A stretch of DNA of 64,000 nucleotides from Gordonia phthalatica (GTDB lineage: Bacteria > Actinomycetota > Actinomycetes > Mycobacteriales > Mycobacteriaceae). The notes under the pieces were generated by a model. That model did no database searches and was not told the DNA's origin. It saw only the letters and a list, made by a program, of their open reading frames with translations. Both the position numbers and the translations under genes were made by a program. Below are positions 25,375 through 33,702 of this stretch, piece after piece. Where the stretch lies: the NCBI RefSeq assembly GCF_001305675.1, contig NZ_CP011853.1, positions 744,001-808,000 on the forward strand, given 5' to 3'. The number at the start of each line of letters is the position of its first letter. The stretch's first letter is position 1.

Positions 25375-25995
25375 ATGGTCCGGCTCTCAGTAGAACAGCG
25401 ACGCGAACTGGCGATCGACGCGACGATGCGCGTGATCGCTCGCGACGGTGTCGAGGCCGCCACCACCCGACGCATCGCGCAGGAGGCCAAGGTCGGTCAG
25501 TCGAGCCTGTTCTACGCGTTCACCTCTCGTGACGAGCTCCTCGCGGCCGTCGTCGAGCACGGGATCGCGCAGGAGTTGGCCGCCATGGACAGCTGGTTGC
25601 GTCAGGCTTCGGCGATGTTCACCGCCTCCCAGATGAGCATCGCCGACGTGCTGAGCACGGCCTTCCAGGCCTTCGCCGACGATCTCGTCGCCAACCGCGA
25701 CCGCGAGCATGCCCTCGTCGAACTGGCGCTCTACGCACGGCGCACCGAGGGGCTCGAGCACCTGGGGGAGAAGCTCTACGGCGGCTACTACGAGATGATC
25801 GCCGGTCTGCTGACCTCGGCCTCCGAGGCCACCGGTGTCACCTGGACGCAGACGCCGGAGTTTCTCGCGCGCATCGTGCTCGCGATGACCGACGGCATGA
25901 CGCTGAACTACTTGAGCACCGGGGACCGCGCGGTGGTGGACCAGATCGTCGCCGGCGGCGTGCAGCTGCTGCTGGGGTACGTCTCCGCGGGCTGA
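25375..25995 (+). CDS. TetR family transcriptional regulator
   Basis: A 206-residue TetR-type repressor. The N-terminal HTH reads MRVIARDGVEAATTRRIAQE followed by AKVGQSSLFYAFTSRDELLA (residues about 17-58). The C-terminal ligand domain is unremarkable. It stands alone between pstB and the convergent phoU gene. The target is not evident; the gene is separated from pstB by a strong terminator, so it is probably not part of the phosphate system. Confidence 0.88.
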   Translation: MVRLSVEQRRELAIDATMRVIARDGVEAATTRRIAQEAKVGQSSLFYAFTSRDELLAAVVEHGIAQELAAMDSWLRQASAMFTASQMSIADVLSTAFQAFADDLVANRDREHALVELALYARRTEGLEHLGEKLYGGYYEMIAGLLTSASEATGVTWTQTPEFLARIVLAMTDGMTLNYLSTGDRAVVDQIVAGGVQLLLGYVSAG

Positions 25996-26019
25996 GCGAC
26001 TAGTGTCCGGCGCAGGACA

Positions 26020-26691
26020 CTAGCTGGCCTCGAGCAACTGCTCGGGCGTTTTGCCGGTGGCCTGGAAGACCACGCGGCGGGCGATCAGAACGGCGTGGTC
26101 GGCGAAGCGCTCGTAATAGCGGCCCAGGAGAGTCACGTCGACGGCGGCGGCGACGCCGTGCTCCCACTCGCGGTCCATCATCACGGTGAACAGGTGGCGG
26201 TGGAGGTCGTCCATCGCGTCGTCGTCGTCCATCAGGGTTAAAGCGTCGTGGTAGTCCTGGTTCTGCAGGACGCGCCGCGCGTTGTGCGCCAGCTCGACGG
26301 CCAGGCGGCCCATCTCCTCGAAGTAGCCCGCGACCTCTTCGGGCAGCACCTTGGCGGGATGGCGTCGTCGCGCCACCTTGGCGACGTGGAGGGCGAGGGC
26401 GCCCATGCGGTCGATCTCGGACACCAGTTGGAAGCCGCTCACCACCGAGCGGAGATCGCCGGCCACCGGGGCCTGCAGGGCCAGCAGTTGGAAGGCCTGG
26501 TCCTCGGCCTCACCGGACTTGTCGGCCACGGCGTCGTGATCGGAGATCACCTTCTCGGCCAGCTCGAGATCGGCCTCGAGTAGTGCCTGGGTGGCCTGAG
26601 CCATCGCCGTTCCGACCTCATCGACCATGTCGCCGAGAGTCTGATTCAGTGCAGCCATCTGCTCCTGATACGCGTCACGCATAGAGTCCAC
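26020..26691 (-). CDS. phoU: Phosphate signalling regulator PhoU (PhoY-like)
   Basis: A 223-residue protein with two three-helix PhoU repeats, each with the E/DxxxD metal-binding pattern: VISDHDAVADKSGEAEDQAF in the first and TLMDDDDAMDDLHRHLFTVM in the second. The N-terminus MRDAYQEQMAALNQTLGDMV is typical; the frame extends three codons upstream (MDS). PhoU signals phosphate sufficiency from PstSCAB to the sensor kinase (SenX3 in mycobacteria). It is divergent from the LCP gene side but convergent with the TetR gene. Confidence 0.93.
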   Translation of the reverse strand: MDSMRDAYQEQMAALNQTLGDMVDEVGTAMAQATQALLEADLELAEKVISDHDAVADKSGEAEDQAFQLLALQAPVAGDLRSVVSGFQLVSEIDRMGALALHVAKVARRRHPAKVLPEEVAGYFEEMGRLAVELAHNARRVLQNQDYHDALTLMDDDDAMDDLHRHLFTVMMDREWEHGVAAAVDVTLLGRYYERFADHAVLIARRVVFQATGKTPEQLLEAS

Positions 26692-26782
26692 CTTACGTAA
26701 GGCAATTCGCGCACTCCGGTGTCCACGATGAAGACATCATGAACTCTTGGCGCTTTCGGATGTATCGCAGGCGACGCCGCTG

Positions 26783-29095
26783 CTACGAGCAGGTGGTGTC
26801 GCCGGCGTTGGTGACCGAGAGGTCGTTGGGCAGGTTGCTGTTGTCGACGTTCGCGGGCAGCTGCTGAACGTGCAGCACCGTCCCCGCGTCGGGGGCGGAG
26901 GTCATGGTCTCGACACCGCCGAAGTCGGAGCCGAGGATCACCGCGACGCCCACCTTCACGGTGTTGTCCTGCTGGATCTTGGCGCCGGGGAACATCGCGG
27001 CGACGGTCGCGGCGGAGTCCTGTTCGCCCGGACCGTACCGGACGACGGTGTCGGTGCGCTTCTCCGACGAGTCCGCCACACCCGAGACATCGATGCCCTG
27101 GCGGGCGAGTTCCTCCATGACGGTGCCCGCGAGGCCCTTCTCGGCCGTGCCGTTCAGCACGCGAACGCTGGTGTTCGACAAGTACTGCGCCGTCAGGTCG
27201 GACTTCGGGGCCGCGGGCTTCGGCTTGGCCGGTGCCGTCGACGTGGACTTCGGCTTGCTCTTCTTCTCGCCGGGCAGCGGCTTGTCGTCGATGATCGCGT
27301 TGAAGATGGCATCGATGTCGTCGGTGCGCGGGATCTCGTTGTTCTCGCCGTCTGTGGTGGTGCCCGCGGTCGGGATCGTCAGGAACGTGACGCGGCCCGC
27401 GTCCATGCCCTGCATCGACTCGGCCAGATCGATCAGCGACGCGGTGTCGACGTTGTCGACGGTGCTGTACTTGATGAACGTGCTGATCATCTTGTTCAGC
27501 TTCGACGGGTTCGAGAGGACGTCGCCCGACAGGGTGGCGCGCAGCAGCGACGACATGAACAACTGCTGGCGCTTGATGCGTCCGTAGTCGCCGTTGCCCT
27601 CCACCGAGATGTGGCGGGCGCGGACGTAGTTGAGAGCCTGCCGACCGGTCAGCTTCTTGTGTCCGGCCTTGCGGAGGATGGTGCCGAGCTCGTAGTCGTA
27701 CAGCGGGACCGTCGAGCACACCTGGACGCCGCCGACCGCGCGCACCACGTGCTCGAAGCCGGAGAAGTCCATGGCGATGAAGTGGTTGATGTTGAGGCCG
27801 CTGATCTCGGTGAGCGTCTTGACCAGGCAGTCGGGGCCGCCGTCGGCGTAGACGCTGTTCAGTTTGACGCCGTCGGCGGCGGGCAGGTCGCCGCTGTAGG
27901 TGCGTTCGGTGTTGTCCCAGTCCTTGCACTCGGGCCGGCTCACAGCGAGGTCGCGTGGCCACGACACGGCGACCACACGGCTGCGGTCTGCGGGGATGTT
28001 CACCAGAATCACCGTGTCGGAGCGGGTGCCCTCGACGGAGTCGGCATCACCGGCACCGACCTTCGCGTTCTTGCCCGAACGACTGTCGGTGCCGACGATC
28101 AGGTAGGTCTCGTCGCCGTTCTGGTCGCCCGGCTTGCGGATGCTCGCGTTCTCGGGATCGATGGCCTGAACGACGTTCCACGCGCCGTCGACGGTCCGCA
28201 GCATGTTCCATGCGTAGCCGGTGCCGACCAACGACAACAGACAGGCCAGGCCGAGCAGGATGCGGCCGGTGTTGGTCGCGATCTTGCGGGTCCGATGCCG
28301 GTCGGTGGCGCTGCGTCGCGTCGCGCGGATCTGGCTGAGAGCCGCGGTCAGATCGGGGGTCTGCTGCAGTCGCCCCCGACGTTTACGCGGTGCGTCGTCG
28401 GTGGGCTCGGCGGCGGGGATCTCAGCGACCGGTGCCTTGGGCTTGGGCATGTCCTCGGCGGACGCGTCCGAGGTGGGCGCCTCGGGTGTCGCCGGTTCCG
28501 GAGGCCGCGGTGCGGACTGCGCGGCCTTCGCGCGTTGGGCCTCCGCGGCCATCGCAGCGGGGCTGCGCGTGACGCGGGTCTCCGCAGCGCGGCGTGCGGG
28601 AGGCGTCGCGGGCCGTTGACCACGCGACTCCTCGGAGAGGCGGGCCGCGGTGGCGGTGTCCGACAGGTCGACGGCCGGCTGATCGGTGACCGGAGGAATC
28701 GCCGTCGTCACCTCGTTGGAGGCGGGGGTCTCCGGCCGACGGGGTGCGGGCGGCCGCTGGGCCGGTGGCCGGGTGCCCCGCGGTTGGGGGCGACGCGGCG
28801 GCAGCGGCTGCGGGTTCGCGTGATGCGAGGTCTGCGGGGCATCGGTCTCGTCGACGCCCATCTGCTCCATGAGCTGGCGGACCGTCAACCGTCCGCGGGG
28901 ACGGACATAACCTTCGCGGGACGACGGCTCCCGCAGGCCTTCGGCGCGCGGGGTGGGCGGCGTGCCTTCGGGCGGGCCGCCTGCCTCGCCGAAGCGGGCG
29001 CGGAAGTCGTACGCTCCGGACCGGCCGGCGCGACGTGACCGCCGCGCGGGCGTGTCGTCGCTGGGCTCGGAAGAACCGGGGCGGTCAGAACTCAC
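26783..29095 (-). CDS. LytR-CpsA-Psr (LCP) family cell-wall ligase with LytR_C domain
   Basis: A 770-residue membrane protein. About 270 residues of Pro/Arg-rich cytoplasmic sequence precede a TM helix (ILLGLACLLSLVGTGYAW, about 278-296). The LCP catalytic domain follows, with ETYLIVGTDSR, GTRSDTVILVNIPAD and VAVSWPRDL, whose conserved Arg and Asp bind the pyrophosphate of polyprenol-linked substrates. The C-terminal LytR_C domain starts near VRVLNGTAEKGLAG. LCP proteins attach arabinogalactan to peptidoglycan in mycobacteria. Rv0822c occupies the same position. The start is taken as the GTG at 29095, behind GAAAGAAG. The long disordered N-terminus may be a kinase or partner-binding region. 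Confidence 0.88.
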   Translation of the reverse strand: MSSDRPGSSEPSDDTPARRSRRAGRSGAYDFRARFGEAGGPPEGTPPTPRAEGLREPSSREGYVRPRGRLTVRQLMEQMGVDETDAPQTSHHANPQPLPPRRPQPRGTRPPAQRPPAPRRPETPASNEVTTAIPPVTDQPAVDLSDTATAARLSEESRGQRPATPPARRAAETRVTRSPAAMAAEAQRAKAAQSAPRPPEPATPEAPTSDASAEDMPKPKAPVAEIPAAEPTDDAPRKRRGRLQQTPDLTAALSQIRATRRSATDRHRTRKIATNTGRILLGLACLLSLVGTGYAWNMLRTVDGAWNVVQAIDPENASIRKPGDQNGDETYLIVGTDSRSGKNAKVGAGDADSVEGTRSDTVILVNIPADRSRVVAVSWPRDLAVSRPECKDWDNTERTYSGDLPAADGVKLNSVYADGGPDCLVKTLTEISGLNINHFIAMDFSGFEHVVRAVGGVQVCSTVPLYDYELGTILRKAGHKKLTGRQALNYVRARHISVEGNGDYGRIKRQQLFMSSLLRATLSGDVLSNPSKLNKMISTFIKYSTVDNVDTASLIDLAESMQGMDAGRVTFLTIPTAGTTTDGENNEIPRTDDIDAIFNAIIDDKPLPGEKKSKPKSTSTAPAKPKPAAPKSDLTAQYLSNTSVRVLNGTAEKGLAGTVMEELARQGIDVSGVADSSEKRTDTVVRYGPGEQDSAATVAAMFPGAKIQQDNTVKVGVAVILGSDFGGVETMTSAPDAGTVLHVQQLPANVDNSNLPNDLSVTNAGDTTCS

Positions 29096-29223
29096 AGTGC
29101 TTCTTTCTCGGTGTCGGGGCGGTCCGCGGCGTCGACGGAGGGTTCGACTGGTGAGCCGCGTGCTGCGCACATATTAATGGGAGCACCTGAGAAGTCTCTG
29201 CGGCGCGGCCGGTCGAGCGTGCG

Positions 29224-30324
29224 TCAGCCTCCGGAATGCATGATTTCGGCGCCCTCGGGGACGGTGTCGTCTTCGGGGTCGTCGAGCCAGCCCTCGGGCA
29301 GCGCGACCGATGCGGGTGAGCCCTGTCGGCCACGCGGACCGTGGGCGTCGTCCGGGAACGGCGTGTCCGACGGCAGGGTGGAGATCAGTTCTCGCAGGTC
29401 GTCAAGGGTTTTCACCAGGGCGAGCGAGGAACGCAGATCCGACCCGGCCGGGAAGCCACGCAGATACCAGGCGATGTGCTTGCGCATCTCGCGCATGCCC
29501 TTCATCTCTCCGTGGTGAGCCGAGAGCAGTTCACCGTGGCGAATCATGATCTCGCCCACTTCTCCGAGATTCGGGGGTACGGGGGCCTCCACACCGCGTA
29601 GGCGGGCCGACAATTCGGCGAACAGCCAGGGGCGGCCCAGGCAGCCGCGGCCGACCACGATGCCGTCGCACCCGGTCTGCTCCATCATTCGGACGGCGTC
29701 GTCGGCCTCGAAGATGTCTCCGTTACCGAGCACCGGGACGCTGGTCACGTGTTCCTTGAGGCGGGCGATCTCGTCCCACACCGCGGTGCCCGAATACCGC
29801 TGCGATGCGGTCCGGGCATGCAGGGCGACGGCCTGCGCGCCCTCCTCCGCCGCGATCCGGCCGGCGTCGAGGTGCGTGTGGTGCTCGTCGTCGATGCCGA
29901 TGCGGAACTTGACGGTGACCGGGATGTCGGTGCCCTCCGTCGCGCGGACGGCGGCGGCGACGATGTTCCGGAACAGGCGACGCTTGTACGGGATCGCGGA
30001 GCCGCCGCCCCTGCGGGTGACCTTGGGGACCGGGCAGCCGAAGTTCATGTCGATGTGGTCGGCGAGGTTCTCGTCGACGATCATCTTCGCGGCCTGATAG
30101 GTGTACTCCGGATCCACGGTGTACAGCTGCATCGACCGCGGCGTCTCGCTGGGGTCGAAGGCCGTCATGTGCATCGTGACCGGGTGCCGCTCCACCAGGG
30201 CGCGGGCGGTGACCATCTCACAGACGTACAGGCCGGAGACGGTGCCGGTGCGGGCCATCTCCAGTTCGCGGCAGAGGACGCGGAATGCGACGTTGGTGAC
30301 GCCGGCCATCGGGGCGAGGACCAC
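29224..30324 (-). CDS. dus: tRNA-dihydrouridine synthase DusB-like
   Basis: A flavoenzyme that reduces uridines in tRNA D-loops. The TIM-barrel shows VVLAPMAGVTNVAFR at the N-terminus, DHIDMNFGCPVPKVTRRGGG with the catalytic Cys, the FMN-phosphate site VPVLGNGDIF, and CDGIVVGRGCLGRPW. The C-terminal helical domain follows, ending GWLDDPEDDTVPEGAEIMHS. The first usable start is the GTG at 30324 (366 residues). However, the frame upstream still reads LRIGSIELNSP, the normal N-terminus of this family, with no ATG, GTG or TTG. The true start may be a rare codon, or the 5' end has been damaged. Homologue of Rv0823c by position. Confidence 0.88.
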   Translation of the reverse strand: MVLAPMAGVTNVAFRVLCRELEMARTGTVSGLYVCEMVTARALVERHPVTMHMTAFDPSETPRSMQLYTVDPEYTYQAAKMIVDENLADHIDMNFGCPVPKVTRRGGGSAIPYKRRLFRNIVAAAVRATEGTDIPVTVKFRIGIDDEHHTHLDAGRIAAEEGAQAVALHARTASQRYSGTAVWDEIARLKEHVTSVPVLGNGDIFEADDAVRMMEQTGCDGIVVGRGCLGRPWLFAELSARLRGVEAPVPPNLGEVGEIMIRHGELLSAHHGEMKGMREMRKHIAWYLRGFPAGSDLRSSLALVKTLDDLRELISTLPSDTPFPDDAHGPRGRQGSPASVALPEGWLDDPEDDTVPEGAEIMHSGG

Positions 30325-30424
30325 CGGGCTGTTCAGCTCGATGGAGCCGATCCGCAGGGCGGGTTCAGCGGTCTGCTGTCCGGAAGGTGACGTCCGGGCG
30401 AGCGAAGCGACGGGAAATGACTTC

Positions 30425-30462
30425 GCACCGGCGTCTTCGGGGTTCCCCGAAGACGCCGGTGC
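30425..30462. terminator. Perfect 18-bp hairpin between desA1 and dus
   Basis: Arms 30425-30442 (GCACCGGCGTCTTCGGGG) and 30445-30462 are perfectly complementary, with only two bases between them. It lies 18 bases after the minus-strand desA1 stop and just before the dus 5' region, so it probably ends desA1 transcripts. Confidence 0.75.
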
Positions 30463-30479
30463 GGTCAGAGCGACAGTAC

Positions 30480-31472
30480 TCAGGACGCTTGCTTCTCACG
30501 CTTGGCGGCCTCGCGGGCCAACGAACGGTCGCGCATCTCCTCGAAGCGGGTCGCGTCGGCGTCGAGCTGTTCGAGGAACGCGGCGAGCTCCTCGCGCGTC
30601 TTCTCGCCCTCGGGGCCGAAGTCGGTGCGCTCGAAGACCTTCCACTTGCGCAGGACCGGGTTGACGACCTCTTCCAGGTGCTGGCGGAGGTCGTAGATGC
30701 CGTGCTTGGCCATCAGGACGCCGTGGCGACGGAAGTTCGGCATGCCCGCGCCCGGCATCTGGAAGTTGGTGACGATGTCGGTCACCGCGCGCAGCGTCTG
30801 GTCGGGGGAGAGGTCCATGCCCGCACCGCAGATGTTGCGGTAGAAGATCATGTGCAGGTTCTCGTCGGCCGCGATGCGCTGCAGCATCTTGTCGGCGATC
30901 GGGTCGTTGCAGGCCTTGCCGGTGTTGCGGTGGCTGACGCGGGTCGCGAGCTCCTGGAAGGTCACGTACGCGACCGAGTGCAGGAGGCCCACCTCTTCGC
31001 CGTTGGCCTTCATCTCTTCGGCGCGGTCGGCTGCGGCGAGCATCGGGTCGTACCCGTTGGTCATGTGGATCATGCGGGCCTGCTCGAGGGCGACCGGGTC
31101 GACGCCGCGGGTCACGACCAGGTAGTCGCGCATCGCGATGCCGTGGCGGTCCTCCTCAGCGGTCCAGCGACCGACCCAGTGGCCCCACGCCGAGTCCATC
31201 GAGAAGTTCTCGGCGATCACGCGGTGGTACGAGGGCAGATTGTCCTCGGTCAGCAGGTTGGTGATCATCGCGGCCTTGGCGACCTCGTCGAGCTGCGAAT
31301 CGGCCGGATCGTAATCCGTGCCGCCCAGCGCCGCGTAGTTCTTGCCCTCGTCCCACGGAACGTAGTCGTGGGGGTTCCAGTCGCGAGCCGTCTTGAGGTG
31401 ACGATTGACGTTGGCCTCGGCGGTCGGCTCGAGTTCCCGAAGGAGCTCCAGTTGTGTGAGTTGACGTGCCAT
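30480..31472 (-). CDS. desA1: Acyl-ACP desaturase DesA (copy 1)
   Basis: A 330-residue soluble di-iron desaturase that introduces double bases into acyl-ACP, in mycobacteria as part of mycolic acid synthesis. The two E/D-ExxH iron-ligand motifs are AEEDRHGIAM and ADENLHMIF. The start is the ATG at 31472 (MARQLTQLELL), behind AGAGGAAC; the frame extends upstream without coding character. Positional homologue of Rv0824c. A second, very similar copy lies at 47142-48089 in opposite orientation. Confidence 0.93.
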   Translation of the reverse strand: MARQLTQLELLRELEPTAEANVNRHLKTARDWNPHDYVPWDEGKNYAALGGTDYDPADSQLDEVAKAAMITNLLTEDNLPSYHRVIAENFSMDSAWGHWVGRWTAEEDRHGIAMRDYLVVTRGVDPVALEQARMIHMTNGYDPMLAAADRAEEMKANGEEVGLLHSVAYVTFQELATRVSHRNTGKACNDPIADKMLQRIAADENLHMIFYRNICGAGMDLSPDQTLRAVTDIVTNFQMPGAGMPNFRRHGVLMAKHGIYDLRQHLEEVVNPVLRKWKVFERTDFGPEGEKTREELAAFLEQLDADATRFEEMRDRSLAREAAKREKQAS

Positions 31473-31681
31473 CGGTGTTCCTCTGGTCGGGTACGGGGTC
31501 GTCTCAGGTGTCGGCCGGGTTGCCTGCTCGACACGCCCGACATGCGCATTCACTCCCAGGCTACGTCACGCGCAAGGCTCTCCCCAAGTCTTACGACGTG
31601 GCGCGCGGCCCGGAAACGGAGTGCTCCACGTCCTCTAATGTCGCCTGCCAGGGCCGGTGACGTTAACAGATTCCGAGGGTG

Positions 31682-31702
31682 GGTTACGTCACCGTAGGTT
31701 AC
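31682..31702. promoter_or_regulatory. Operator candidate upstream of desA1
   Basis: GGTTACGTCACCGTAGGTTA followed by C. It contains the dyad-like pair TTACGTCA and TAGGTTAC around ACCG and a direct repeat GGTTAC at both ends. Such TTAC/GTAA-rich dyads are typical sites for TetR-family lipid regulators in mycolic-acid bacteria. It lies 210 bases upstream of the desA1 start, so the assignment is tentative. Confidence 0.35.
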
Positions 31703-31759
31703 TTTCCGGTCGGGGTGAGGGCGGCGAGTTCGGGTGGGGTACGAACTCCAGGCGTGCTG

Positions 31760-31880
31760 TCATGGCGCGACGGGGGTGATGGTTCCGTCGGGTGAGAGTT
31801 CGACGATCTGACCGTCGTCGTCCATGTAGACCGCGCGTGCACGCCTCGCACAGCCACCACAAATTACGCGGTTATCGCCC
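31760..31880 (-). pseudogene. Short frame with zinc-ribbon-like CxxC, possible gene remnant
   Basis: On the minus strand the frame ending with the TGA at 31760-31762 reads ...NRVICGGCARRARAVYMDDD and then GQIVELSPDGTITPVAP. The CGGC pair and the regular ending look like a real C-terminus. The frame is open only to a TAG near 31900 and has no start except the ATG at 31825, which would give just 21 residues. It may be the tail of a lost gene or a micro-protein with an unusual start. Confidence 0.35.
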
Positions 31881-31924
31881 CTTTTTTCTAAGGCCGACGG
31901 CTATACGCGTTGGTAGTGCGAGCG

Positions 31925-32779
31925 TCAGTCGTCACCCAGGACGGGCTCGGTCGGAAACGGCAGGTTGTTCCACGGCGAGTGGCGGGAGTCCATGAACGGA
32001 CGGACCCACTCGATGGTCTGGACCACCTGCTTGCCGAAGGTGTCGGGGTAGGTGACGATCCGGCCGGCGGCCACGCTCAGCCCGTACGACCGCCACGACG
32101 AATGGTTGACGAGCGCACGGTCGCGGGCGGCCAGGGCGACGTTGCGAACCACGTGCGGTCCGCCCCATCCCACCGCGAGCCCCCACTTGGCCACGTTGCA
32201 GACGCGGACGAGGTCGTAGCCGTCGAGTGCCTCCACCTCTTCGTCGGCGGCGAGCAGACGCGCCCTGCGGAGGGTGTCCTCCGCGGCGTGAATGTCGGGG
32301 ATCGACGCGACCAATGCCTCTGCCCACCCGGCGGGGGCCTCCAGACGCTGGGCCTCTGCCGCCAACTCCTGCGACCAGGTGGCGTCGTCGAGCACGCGGA
32401 CGTCGCGCCGCTGCTTGGCAGCGGTACGCACCTTGGCGGCGTGATAAGCGAGGCTGTTGCCGTACATGCCGTCGAGCAGTCCGCCCAGCACCTCCATCCA
32501 GTACTCCTCGGTGGAGATGCCCCAGTCTCTGGTCAGGGGTTGCTTCGGGTCGTAGCCCCAGTCTCCGAGATGGGTCAGCGAGTTCCACTCTGCTCCGTTG
32601 GCGGCGGCCATCGGCCCGGACAGGGAGAGCCCCTGAGCGACCGGTCCGTACAGCGTTCCCTCCGGGTCCACCGGGAGGACGTGCTCGGAGTAGTCGCGGT
32701 CGATGGCCGCGGCGATCTGCTCGGGGGAGTCGCCCGAGACCAGGCCGACCTTGTCGCGCAACTTGTCGAAGAGTGCCAT
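31925..32779 (-). CDS. DUF1266-like protein, paralogue 1
   Basis: A 284-residue soluble protein. Family blocks shared with the next three genes are VDPEGTLYGPVAQGLSLSGP near the N-terminus, GAEWNSL, then the DUF1266-like core WDxxR-type segment GYDLVRVCNVAKWGLAVGWG, SSWRSYGLSVAAGRIVTYPD and the C-terminal ending SPWNNLPFPT. No catalytic motif, signal peptide or TM segment is seen. The N-terminus MALFDKLRDKVGLVSGDSPE looks like a short amphipathic helix that could touch a membrane or partner. It is the last gene of a four-paralogue operon; the previous gene ends 4 bases upstream. Confidence 0.8.
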   Translation of the reverse strand: MALFDKLRDKVGLVSGDSPEQIAAAIDRDYSEHVLPVDPEGTLYGPVAQGLSLSGPMAAANGAEWNSLTHLGDWGYDPKQPLTRDWGISTEEYWMEVLGGLLDGMYGNSLAYHAAKVRTAAKQRRDVRVLDDATWSQELAAEAQRLEAPAGWAEALVASIPDIHAAEDTLRRARLLAADEEVEALDGYDLVRVCNVAKWGLAVGWGGPHVVRNVALAARDRALVNHSSWRSYGLSVAAGRIVTYPDTFGKQVVQTIEWVRPFMDSRHSPWNNLPFPTEPVLGDD

Positions 32780-32783
32780 CGGT

Positions 32784-33685
32784 TCAGTCCTTGCTCAGTA
32801 CAGGGGTGGTCGGGAACGGCAGGTTGTTCCAGGGGGAGTGGCGGGAGTCGAGGATCGGCCGCACCGACTCGATCGAGTTGATGACCTGGCGACCCCACGT
32901 GTCGGGATAGGTGACGATGCGGCCGGCACAGAAGCTGAGCGCGTACGACCGCCACGACGAGTGATTAGTCAGCATGCTGTCGCGGCAGAGCAGGGCGACC
33001 CGCTCCACGACCCACGGTTCACCGAAACCTGCGATCACACCCCAGCGGGCCATCGCGGAGGCCCGGGCGAGGTCGTAGCCGGTGATCGCCTCCACCTCTT
33101 CGTCCGCCGCGAGCAGACGAGCCTGCCGAAGAACGTCCTCGGCCGCGCGGATGCCCGGGATGGTCGCGATCAGCGCATCGGCTCGGGCGGTCGCATTGTC
33201 GTACTCCGCCGATGCGGCGACGATGTCTTGCGTCCACGTGGCGTCGTCGAGAACGCCGAGATCGCGTCGCCGTCTGCCTTCGGTGCGCACATCGGCGGCC
33301 AGCATCGCCGCGACAGCGCCGTAGTCGAACGACACGAGTTCGTTCAGCACCGCCATCCAGCGTTCAGAGTCCGTGATCCGCCAGTTGGCCTCGAGGCCGT
33401 GTCGAGTGCTCTCGACGTCGTCGGCGCCGATACCGGTCAACGAGTTCCACTGCATGCCGCTGTCCATCGTGATCGGACAGGCCAACGACAGTCCCTGCGC
33501 CAGCGCCCCGTACAGCGGGCCCTCCGGATCCACCGGCAGTACGTAGTCGGTGTAGTCGCGGTTGATCGCCTCGGCGATCAGCGCGGGGTCGTCGTCCGGC
33601 CACGGGGCGTCGTCATCCTCGTGGCGGGGGCGACGACGTCGGGCTCGGTGGGCTTGTCGCGCCGGAACTTGTCACGAAGTGCCAT
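32784..33685 (-). pseudogene. DUF1266-like protein, paralogue 2, frameshifted near its N-terminus
   Basis: The main frame (32784-33533, and open to about 33626) encodes YTDYVLPVDPEGPLYGALAQ through to SPWNNLPFPTTPVLSKD, clearly homologous to paralogue 1 over its whole length. The natural start is the ATG at 33685, which gives MALRDKFRRDKPTEPDVVAP in another frame. Adding one C to the five-C run (GGGGG at 33626-33630 on the plus strand) would join the two frames and give ...VVAPRHEDDDAPWPDDDPAL. So this is either a real single-base deletion or a homopolymer sequencing error. If intact, the protein would be about 300 residues. Confidence 0.75.
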
Positions 33686-33702
33686 GTGTCGGTTCCTCGC
33701 GA

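Larger units (their letters stand above)
31473..31924. other. Gene-poor stretch between desA1 and the DUF1266 cluster
   Basis: About 450 bases without a full gene. It holds the desA1 upstream region, an operator candidate (31682-31702), a short reading frame with a CxxC motif (31760-31880) and a T-rich run (TTTTTTCTA at 31883-31891). The base composition of the last 60 bases is lower in GC than the flanks, which fits an island boundary. Confidence 0.6.
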
